A DNA stretch of 9,229 nt, from positions 1-9,229 of the forward strand of contig JAJZMW010000110.1 in NCBI GenBank assembly GCA_021848165.1, read 5' to 3'. The notes beneath the pieces are model-generated. The model saw only the letters and a program-made list of their open reading frames with translations, did no database searches and was not told the DNA's origin. Shown here piece by piece: positions 1 through 5,141 of this stretch (within the stretch, counting starts at the first letter, position 1; each line of letters begins with the position of its first letter). The stretch is from Thermoplasmata archaeon (lineage in GTDB: Archaea > Thermoplasmatota > Thermoplasmata > Lutacidiplasmatales > UBA184). A program made the position numbers and the translations under genes.

Positions 1-3000
1 AGTAGCTCATCTCGACCGGGTAGATCGAGGAGGTGTTCCCGCAGCTCGGGCACCGGAGCGAGCCGGCCCGCGCGTCCGGGATCGCGATGTGCCCGCACTC
101 CGGGTTGCCGCACACGTACTGGATCGTGCCGTCCGACTCGTCGAGGAGCCGGTCCTTGATGACCATCGCGACGCCGTGGCCGATCAGGCAATCGCGCTCC
201 ATCTCCCCGAACCGGAGCCCGCCCTGGCGCGAGCGACCCTCGGTCGGCTGGCGCGTGAGGATCTGCACCGGGCCGCGCGAGCGCATGTGCATCTTGCCCG
301 CGACCATGTGGTGGAGCTTCTGGTAGTAGATCACGCCGACGAAGATCTCCGCTTCAAAGCGGCGGCCCGTGAGCCCGTCGTAGAGCGTTTCGCGGCCCGA
401 AGGATGGAACCCGAGGCTCTGCAGCGACTCCCGCAGCGCGCCCTCGCGCTCTCCGCCGAAGGCGGTCCCGTCGATCGTGCGCCCCTCGAGCGCGCCGACC
501 TTGCCGCCCAGCATCTCCAGGACGTGGGCGACGGTCATGCGCGACGGGATCGCGTGGGGATTGATCAGCAGGTCCGGCGTCATGCCCGAGCGGGTGAACG
601 GCAGGTTCTCGGTGGGGACGATCAGACCGATGACCCCCTTCTGGCCGTGGCGGCTCGCGAACTTGTCGCCGAGCTCGGGGACCCGCTGGTTGCGGACCTT
701 GACCTTGACGAGCTTGGAGATGTTCTCCCCTTCCGTCAGGATCACGTTGTCGACCCACCCCGACTCGCCGAAGCGGACCGTGACGCTCGTCTCCCGGCGC
801 TTCTGCGGGGTGAGCAGGTCGGTCTTCTCCTCGAGGAACCGCGGCGGGCTCGTCTTGCCGATGAGCACGTCGCCCTCGGTCACCTCGAGCTCGGGGAAGA
901 TCAGGCCGTCCTCGGCGAGGCTGCGGTAGGCGGTGTCGACGCGCGCGCCCGCGACGTCGGGCCGCGGGATCTCGAAGCGGTCCTCCTGGCCCCCGGGGTA
1001 CTTGCGCTCCTCCCCGCGGTAGGTGCGGAAGAACGAGGAGCGACCGAGCCCGCGCTCGATCGCGCCCTGCGAGAAGACGAGGGCGTCCTGCATGTTGTAT
1101 CCTTCGTAGCTGAGCACCGCGACGACGAAGTTCTGCCCGGCCGGTCGCTCCGTGAAGTGCACGTAGCGCATCGTCTGCGTGCGCAGGAGCGGCGACTGCG
1201 GGTAGTGGAGGAGATGGCCGCGCGTGTCCGGCCGCCGACGGTAGTTCACCGACTCGACGCCGAGCGCCTGCTTCGCCATCGCCGAGCCCATCGTGTTGCG
1301 CGGCGCGCTGTTGTGCTCGGGGTAGGGGATGAGGCCGGTGCAGACGCCGAGCATCAGGTTGGGGTCGATCTCGAGGTGGGTGTGGCGCTTGGAGAGGGTC
1401 GACGCGACCGGGAACTCCGCGTGGCAGCGGAGGCATTCCAGCGTCGCCTTCTCTCCGCCCGAGGGGACGCTCATCCATCGGACGTCCGAGCGGCTCAGCG
1501 CGTGATCGCACTTCGGGCAGCGCTCGGGCGGGGTGAACGCCTCGATCGCGACGAGCGTGTCCTCCTCCTCCTCCGCGTCGATCCACTCGACCTGACCGCC
1601 GCGGACGAGGTCGGAGTAGGATCGCGTCCCGTTCGTGAGGTCCTCGAGATCCGCCCGCGTGACGCGCGGAGCGCCGTCCTGGACGACGATCAGCGGCCGG
1701 CGCAGCCGGCCGGAGTCGGAGTTGACGATGACCTCGTTCATGATCTCGTCGTAGCGGACGTTGACCTCGTGGCTCCGCTCGCTCAGCGCCGGGCTCAGCG
1801 TGCCGGCGCGGCGGCGCTCGCGGATCTCGCGGACGAGATCGAGCGGGTGAGAGTGCAGGCCGACCAGGTTCCCGTTGACGTAGATCCGGGCGGCGCGCTT
1901 CCCCTTGGGCGCGGCCGCCTCCTGAAAGACCTCGGGGCCGATCTCGCGGGTGTTCAGGTCGCGGAGGATCAGCGACATCTCGTCCTCGTCGGCGCCTTCG
2001 CTGACGTCGACGCAGAGGGCGTAGTTCTTGACGAGGCCGCAGTTCTGCCCTTCGGGCGTCTCGTTCGGGCAGAGCCGGCCGAACTGCGTCGGATGGAGAT
2101 CGCGCGCCTCGAAGTGGGGTTGGCTGCGCGTCAGCGGGCTCGTGACCCGGCGCAGGTGGCTGATCGTGGACATGTGGCTCGTCCGGTCGAGCACCTGGCT
2201 GACGCCGGCGCGGCCGCCGACCCAGTTGCCGGTCGCGAGCGCGTGGACGAGGCGCTGCGTGAGAAGATCCGGACGGATCGCGCTCGCGATGCGCAGGTCC
2301 TTCTTGCGCGCGAACGAGCGCTCGAGCTGGTACTTGAGGTCCTTGAGCAGGAGCCCGAAGGCGACCCGGAAGAGGTCCTCCATCAGGTCGCCGGCGAGCT
2401 TGAGCCGCTTGTTCGCGTAGTGGTCCTTGTCGTCCTCGCCGCGCTGCTTCAAGTGCAGCTCGAGGACGGTCCGCGCCATGCGCGCGAGGTAGAGCGCCTT
2501 CTTCAGCCGGTCCCCCTTCGTGTCGCCGAGGTGGGGGAGAAGCGAGCGGTCGAGGATCCCGTCGACCTTGCGTTGCCGGTACTCCTTCGCCTGGCCGGTC
2601 GCGAACTTCTTCTCGAGGAAGAGGAGGGCGTCCTCGGTCGTCAGGATCCCCTCGGGAGGGTAGGTCTTCTTGCTGAGGGACTCCTCGAGGTTGACGTTCA
2701 AAAGGTGCTTCATCGTCTGGACGAACGGCTCGTCCAGCGGCAGGAGCTCCCCCAGGACCGCCTGGAAGATCTCCTCGTCGTTCTTCATCCCGAGCGCCTT
2801 CATCAGGACGACCAGCGGGATCTGGCCGCTCGCGGTCGGGACGCTGACCTGGAGGATCCCCTCCTTCTTCTTCTCGACGACGGTCAGCGAGCGGTAGCCG
2901 CCGCGCTGGCTGAAGATCTTCGCGCTCTCGACCGGCGTCCCGTACCGCTCCGAGAACTCCGCAAAGATCCGGTTCGGGGCGAGATCCTCGAGGCTGATCA

Positions 3001-3601
3001 TGACGCGCTCCGTCCCGCCGATGATGAAGTAGCCGCCGGGGTCGAGCGGGTCCTCCCCGTACTCGACCAGCTTCGCGCGGTACTCCTCGTCGGAGATCGG
3101 GAACCCCGAGTCGCGCTCGATGTTGACCCGGTTCAGGTTGCAGGGGCGGCTCTTGACCATGATCGGCAGGTCGCCGATGTGGACGTTCTCGGGCGCCCGC
3201 TCGACGCCGTTCTCGACGACGGTGACGTTGAGGTAGATCGGCGCTTGGTAGGTGAGGTTGCGCAGGCGCGCCTCCATCGGGGTGAGGGTCGGCTTCGAGC
3301 CGACCGGCTCCTTGACGAACGGTTGGCCGACGAAGATCGTCGGTTCCGCCGATGGGCTCACCTGGTTCGTGCGCGGGTCGCGGCGACGGCCAACGCGCAC
3401 GTAGATCGAGCTCTTGGTCTTCTGCACGTCGAGCCGGACGATGCCGCGGTCGGTCGAGTCCTCGCTGACGCGGGACTCGTCGACGATCCGCTGCATGCGG
3501 GAGTTGGGGTTGTCGTTCGTCGGCAGGAAGTCGTTGAAGCTCGCGAGGTGATGGTTGACGATCGACCGCTCGCGGAAGAACGCGTCGACGATCTCGCGCA
3601 T
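1..3601 (-). CDS. rpoB: DNA-directed RNA polymerase subunit B (unsplit; 3' end cut by window)
   Basis: Second-largest catalytic subunit of archaeal RNA polymerase, forming half of the active-site cleft. The frame is open for 1200 codons from ATG at 3601 and runs off the window after PVEMSY, which in archaeal RpoB lies only a few tens of residues from the C-terminus. Visible motifs: GGTERVMISLEDLAPN in the N-terminal third, LCPNETPEGQNCGLVKNY near residues 508-525, HTHLEIDP near 735, PYPEHNSAPRNTMG near 755, and the catalytic-centre motif GDKFASRHGQKG near 978-989. C-terminal zinc ligands are C1164, C1169, C1184 and C1187. There is no break between B'' and B', unlike many methanogens and haloarchaea. 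An extra Cys4 element (C695, C698, C723, C726) precedes HTHLEIDP. The start lies 3 nt after the rpoH stop, with a GGAGG ribosome site inside the rpoH end, so the two are co-transcribed. Identity is essentially certain. Confidence 0.98.
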   Translation of the reverse strand, partial: MREIVDAFFRERSIVNHHLASFNDFLPTNDNPNSRMQRIVDESRVSEDSTDRGIVRLDVQKTKSSIYVRVGRRRDPRTNQVSPSAEPTIFVGQPFVKEPVGSKPTLTPMEARLRNLTYQAPIYLNVTVVENGVERAPENVHIGDLPIMVKSRPCNLNRVNIERDSGFPISDEEYRAKLVEYGEDPLDPGGYFIIGGTERVMISLEDLAPNRIFAEFSERYGTPVESAKIFSQRGGYRSLTVVEKKKEGILQVSVPTASGQIPLVVLMKALGMKNDEEIFQAVLGELLPLDEPFVQTMKHLLNVNLEESLSKKTYPPEGILTTEDALLFLEKKFATGQAKEYRQRKVDGILDRSLLPHLGDTKGDRLKKALYLARMARTVLELHLKQRGEDDKDHYANKRLKLAGDLMEDLFRVAFGLLLKDLKYQLERSFARKKDLRIASAIRPDLLTQRLVHALATGNWVGGRAGVSQVLDRTSHMSTISHLRRVTSPLTRSQPHFEARDLHPTQFGRLCPNETPEGQNCGLVKNYALCVDVSEGADEDEMSLILRDLNTREIGPEVFQEAAAPKGKRAARIYVNGNLVGLHSHPLDLVREIRERRRAGTLSPALSERSHEVNVRYDEIMNEVIVNSDSGRLRRPLIVVQDGAPRVTRADLEDLTNGTRSYSDLVRGGQVEWIDAEEEEDTLVAIEAFTPPERCPKCDHALSRSDVRWMSVPSGGEKATLECLRCHAEFPVASTLSKRHTHLEIDPNLMLGVCTGLIPYPEHNSAPRNTMGSAMAKQALGVESVNYRRRPDTRGHLLHYPQSPLLRTQTMRYVHFTERPAGQNFVVAVLSYEGYNMQDALVFSQGAIERGLGRSSFFRTYRGEERKYPGGQEDRFEIPRPDVAGARVDTAYRSLAEDGLIFPELEVTEGDVLIGKTSPPRFLEEKTDLLTPQKRRETSVTVRFGESGWVDNVILTEGENISKLVKVKVRNQRVPELGDKFASRHGQKGVIGLIVPTENLPFTRSGMTPDLLINPHAIPSRMTVAHVLEMLGGKVGALEGRTIDGTAFGGEREGALRESLQSLGFHPSGRETLYDGLTGRRFEAEIFVGVIYYQKLHHMVAGKMHMRSRGPVQILTRQPTEGRSRQGGLRFGEMERDCLIGHGVAMVIKDRLLDESDGTIQYVCGNPECGHIAIPDARAGSLRCPSCGNTSSIYPVEMSY

Positions 3602-3604
3602 GGC

Positions 3605-3940
3605 CTAGTCCCCTCCCGGGCTCGGGACGATCATGCGATAGGCGATCGAGAGACCGGCGGTGTCGCTCGGGCGACGGATCCGCACGAGCCGACCGACGAG
3701 CTTTTCGCCGGCCTCCTTCGCGCGGGCGAACCCGGGGTCGGTGTTGAGGCCGGGGTCCTGGAGGAGGATCTTCGGGAGGCGCTCGGGGGCGGTGCGCAGC
3801 TTGCTGAGGACCGTCCGGGTCTCCGCCTCGCTCAGGATCTCGTGCGGGGGCACGAGATGGTGCGCGACGAACGGTCGCTTCGGCGTCGTCGGGGCGGACT
3901 TCTGCGAGCGCTTGGAAGCGCGTGCTCGACTGGGGCTCAT
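3605..3940 (-). CDS. rpoH: DNA-directed RNA polymerase subunit H (RPB5 C-terminal domain homologue)
   Basis: Small RNA polymerase subunit corresponding to the assembly domain of eukaryotic RPB5, sitting on the lower jaw. The 111-residue product contains the family signature: HHLVPPHEILSEAE (about residues 26-39), a central LPKILLQDPG, and the C-terminal RIRRPSDTAGLSIAYRMIVP. I chose the ATG at 3940, which has a GGAGGT ribosome site 5 nt upstream. An in-frame ATG at 4030 would add 30 residues but reads through the tRNA-Lys gene. The protein is longer than the usual archaeal RpoH of about 75-85 residues because of a basic Ser/Lys/Arg/Pro-rich N-terminal extension of about 25 residues, probably disordered. 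It sits just before rpoB, as in most archaea. Confidence 0.95.
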   Translation of the reverse strand: MSPSRARASKRSQKSAPTTPKRPFVAHHLVPPHEILSEAETRTVLSKLRTAPERLPKILLQDPGLNTDPGFARAKEAGEKLVGRLVRIRRPSDTAGLSIAYRMIVPSPGGD

Positions 3941-3945
3941 GGGGT

Positions 3946-3951
3946 ACCTCC
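3946..3951 (-). promoter_or_regulatory. Ribosome binding site of rpoH (GGAGGT)
   Basis: On the minus strand GGAGGT lies 5 nt before the ATG at 3940, a good match to the archaeal 16S anti-Shine-Dalgarno. It decides the rpoH start over the upstream in-frame ATG. The whole leader between the mature tRNA 3' end (3962) and the ATG is 21 nt, so this site would lie close to the 5' end of an mRNA released by tRNA 3' cleavage. Confidence 0.8.
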
Positions 3952-3975
3952 GAATGGGGCGCGGGCCCGGGGGGA

Positions 3976-4013
3976 CTTTCGGCTCGTCCGGACGGCGAGC
4001 GTCCGGGCGCGCG
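3976..4013 (-). other. T-loop intron of tRNA-Lys (position 59/60), 38 nt
   Basis: Insert between A59 (4014) and U60 (3975). Removal gives a standard T-arm, GGGGG-TTCGAAT-CCCCC. The junctions form a textbook bulge-helix-bulge: the outer helix is the T-stem, the 5' bulge is AA|C, the 4-bp central helix is exon TTCG (4019-4016) with intron CGAA (3981-3978), and the 3' bulge is AG|U. The intron itself folds into a 7-bp hairpin, CCGGACG (4006-4000) with CGTCCGG (3994-3988) around CTCGC. That hairpin is extended toward the splice sites by GCGCGC against ACGAGC with two mismatches. Confidence 0.9.
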
Positions 4014-4052
4014 TTCGAACCCCCGACCAACTGGTTAAAAGCCAGCTGCTCT

Positions 4053-4083
4053 GTCCCGGGCCGGCGCCCCGCGCGCGCGGCCT
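4053..4083 (-). other. D-loop intron of tRNA-Lys (position 20/21), 31 nt
   Basis: Insert between U20 (4084) and A21 (4052). Removing it restores the standard D-loop AGCCCGGTA. The splice sites fit a bulge-helix-bulge: exon CCCG (4089-4086) pairs with intron CGGG (4058-4055), the 5' bulge is GU|A and the 3' bulge is AC|A. The inner intron helix is GGCCG (4082-4078) with CGGCC (4063-4059), continued by GCGC/GCGC over a 5-nt loop. The outer helix is not directly stacked: A14 and G15 separate the central helix from the D-stem, so the motif is relaxed. Boundaries could shift by one because A4083 and A4052 are identical bases. The pairing favours the position given. Confidence 0.85.
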
Positions 4084-4136
4084 ACCGGGCTGAGCTACGG
4101 GCCCGATCCTGCCCCCCGGGGCACGGACCCGACCCG

Positions 4137-4144
4137 TGTATTTC
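4137..4144 (-). promoter_or_regulatory. Candidate TATA box for the tRNA-Lys-rpoH-rpoB transcript
   Basis: The only AT-richer stretch between the UPF0147 stop (4164) and the tRNA 5' end (4104) reads GAAATACA on the minus strand. With archaeal TATA-to-start spacing of about 26 nt, transcription would begin near 4115, leaving a short leader of about 10 nt before the mature tRNA 5' end. The match to TTTATATA is modest, so this is a positional prediction. Confidence 0.45.
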
Positions 4145-4163
4145 ACGCTATTCCTCAGGGAGC

Positions 4164-4463
4164 TCACTTCAGGCTCTCCAATTGCGACATGATCGACCAG
4201 AGCGCGGTGCGACCGTGGGTCGGGAGGTTCGGGTCGCTCGCGAGCTCGTCCAAGAGGTAGACCGCGCTGGCGATCCGAACGTCGAGCGCGACCTTCGGTT
4301 TGTCGAGCTCGGCGCGGGCGGCGTTCGCGCCGCGGCGGACGTTGCGCGGGAGGCTCGCGTCGTCGCCGAGCTGCGCGAGCGAGCTCGCGATGCGGAGGAG
4401 CGGGGCGGGGGCCCCCGTCGGGACCGTCGGCGCGCCGGAGGGGGGGACCGCGGGGACGCTCAT
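4164..4463 (-). CDS. UPF0147 family protein
   Basis: Small archaeal protein of 99 residues, function not established. Residues 21-98 match the family pattern, including LPRNVRRGANAARAEL (about 38-53), RIASAVYLLDELASDPNLP (about 62-80) and the C-terminal RTALWSIMSQLE. It should be all alpha-helical and cytosolic. The first 20 residues are a Pro/Ala/Gly/Thr-rich extension not typical of the family. I chose the ATG at 4463 because its ATG overlaps the TGA of the upstream RAM gene as ATGA, a normal sign of translational coupling, and because the longer in-frame frame would run through that gene. The final codons precede the candidate tRNA-Lys promoter by about 20 nt. Confidence 0.85.
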   Translation of the reverse strand: MSVPAVPPSGAPTVPTGAPAPLLRIASSLAQLGDDASLPRNVRRGANAARAELDKPKVALDVRIASAVYLLDELASDPNLPTHGRTALWSIMSQLESLK

Positions 4464-4798
4464 GGGCGCGCGACCTCCCCGCCTTCCTTGTAGGCGGTGA
4501 CGACGAGGAGGGTCTTCGTCTCGCGGATCCCCCGGACGCTCGGCAGGCGGTGGAGCACGAACTCCTTGAGCTCGTCGTAATGCGGGAAGCGGACCTTGAG
4601 GAAGATGTCGGTGTCGCCGGTCACGAGGTAGACGTCCTCGATCTCGGGGAACTTGGTCGCTTCGCTCGCGACCGTGTCGGCCTCGGAGGTCTCGACCTTG
4701 AGGGCGATCAGCGCGACGACATGCTCGTCGCCCCACACCTTCGTGAACGCGCTTTCGACCGCTCGGCTCACCGGGGCCTTGGGCGTTGGACGCTCCAT
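4460..4798 (-). CDS. Stand-alone RAM (Lrp/AsnC-type effector-binding) domain protein
   Basis: The 112-residue protein has the alpha/beta RAM fold of the Lrp/AsnC family at residues 27-106. Beta strands are seen in VVALIALKVE, VYLVTGDTDIFLKVRF and TKTLLVVTAYK, and the turn VTGDTD (about 59-64) is the usual small-molecule binding and oligomer contact region. The N-terminal 26 residues are too short for the helix-turn-helix that full Lrp regulators carry, so it probably does not bind DNA itself. It may sense amino acids or modulate a full-length Lrp partner by co-assembly (inference). ATG at 4798 is preceded by GGAG at 7 nt spacing. I see no TATA box between it and the upstream 57-residue gene 71 nt away, so the three small genes may be one operon. 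Confidence 0.82.
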   Translation of the reverse strand: MERPTPKAPVSRAVESAFTKVWGDEHVVALIALKVETSEADTVASEATKFPEIEDVYLVTGDTDIFLKVRFPHYDELKEFVLHRLPSVRGIRETKTLLVVTAYKEGGEVARP

Positions 4799-4805
4799 CG
4801 ATTTG

Positions 4806-4809
4806 CTCC
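4806..4809 (-). promoter_or_regulatory. Ribosome binding site of the RAM-domain gene (GGAG)
   Basis: GGAG on the minus strand, 7 nt before ATG 4798. It supports this start over the much longer in-frame extension upstream, whose translation is low-complexity Arg/Pro-rich and reads through the neighbouring 57-residue gene. Confidence 0.6.
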
Positions 4810-4869
4810 GTGCTCTCCGACGCGACGCTCCGCTCGTACTCCCGCGAATGGACGCTCGAACCCCACCGA

Positions 4870-5043
4870 CTAGGTTTCGGGGGCCGACTCGAACTCCTCT
4901 TGGAGATCGTTGATCACTTGATCGATCACCGCGTCGCTCGTCGCCCCGCGGTACTCCCGAACGCCGCCGGCCTCGCTCGAGACCCGCGCGACGAGCTCGG
5001 CGCCGCCCCGGAGGAATTCTACGTTGCAAATGAGCTCCTCCAT
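4870..5043 (-). CDS. Small protein of unknown function (57 aa)
   Basis: I do not recognise a family. The product starts MEELICNVEFLRGGAELVAR, a likely beta hairpin, followed by a Gly-containing turn, and ends in an acidic amphipathic helix (VIDQVINDLQEEFE, about residues 39-52). A compact beta-beta-alpha fold with a net negative charge is likely. There is no signal peptide or membrane segment, and one Cys (residue 6). I chose ATG 5043 because it lies about 40 nt downstream of a strong TATA box; the upstream in-frame extension is Arg/Pro-rich shadow sequence crossing that promoter. No clear Shine-Dalgarno is visible, though a G-run lies upstream. Reality as a gene is supported by the promoter, the sensible acidic/hydrophobic composition and the tight spacing to the RAM gene. 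Confidence 0.72.
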   Translation of the reverse strand: MEELICNVEFLRGGAELVARVSSEAGGVREYRGATSDAVIDQVINDLQEEFESAPET

Positions 5044-5081
5044 CGGTGGCCGGCCCCCCGAGCCGCGCTCGGAAAATGCCC

Positions 5082-5091
5082 CTATATATAT
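5082..5091 (-). promoter_or_regulatory. Strong TATA box for the 57-aa gene and its operon
   Basis: ATATATATAG on the minus strand (core TATATATA), preceded by an A/G-rich stretch (GGAATAAGC) that could act as a TFB recognition element. It stands out sharply in this very GC-rich DNA. Start of transcription is expected near 5061, giving a leader of roughly 18 nt to ATG 5043. It lies in the 98-nt gap after the protease stop codon, so the small-gene operon is transcribed independently of the protease. Confidence 0.8.
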
Positions 5092-5141
5092 GCTTATTCC
5101 GCGGCGAACCCGAACCCCGTGTCGCCGTCCGGCCCCCGACC

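Larger units (their letters stand above)
3962..4104 (-). tRNA. tRNA-Lys (anticodon UUU) interrupted by two introns, in D-loop and T-loop
   Basis: Exons are 4104-4084, 4052-4014 and 3975-3962, giving a 74-nt mature tRNA. Acceptor GGGCCCG pairs perfectly with CGGGCCC, with discriminator G73 at 3962. D-stem GCTC pairs with GAGC, and the D-loop is AGCCCGGTA after splicing. Anticodon stem GCTGG pairs with CCAGT (one G-T pair) around the loop CTTTTAA, so the anticodon is UUU (4039-4037). T-stem GGGGG pairs with CCCCC around TTCGAAT after splicing. CCA is not encoded. There is no intron at the usual 37/38 site. The perfect stems argue against a pseudogene. The gene lies between the UPF0147 gene and rpoH, 21 nt from the rpoH start, and probably shares its transcript. 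A gene finder without support for non-canonical introns would miss it. Confidence 0.93.

Noticed and set aside
354..1586. Minus-strand frame of 410 codons inside rpoB
   Set aside because: Out-of-frame shadow of rpoB with Arg/Pro-rich composition.
3988..4006. Transcription terminator hairpin between tRNA and rpoH
   Set aside because: The inverted repeat lies inside the T-loop intron, before the tRNA 3' end, and no T-tract follows on the minus strand. It is the intron hairpin.
3941..4030. Longer N-terminus for RpoH from ATG 4030
   Set aside because: It would translate through two exons and an intron of tRNA-Lys. ATG 3940 has a GGAGGT site, and conserved RpoH sequence begins only after it.
3976..4083. 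tRNA-Lys as a pseudogene broken by insertions
   Set aside because: Both inserts fall exactly at positions that restore standard loops, carry complementary splice-site helices, and all four stems are otherwise perfect.
89..4093. Plus-strand open frame of 1334 codons
   Set aside because: It is codon-aligned antisense to rpoB and continues through rpoH and the tRNA. The product is low-complexity Arg/Ala/Leu/Val/Asp-rich without motifs. Lack of stops follows from GC-rich rpoB codon usage.
4464..4736. Longer N-terminus for the UPF0147 protein
   Set aside because: The extra residues are Arg-rich, read out of frame through the RAM gene. The ATGA overlap at 4460-4463 gives a natural start.
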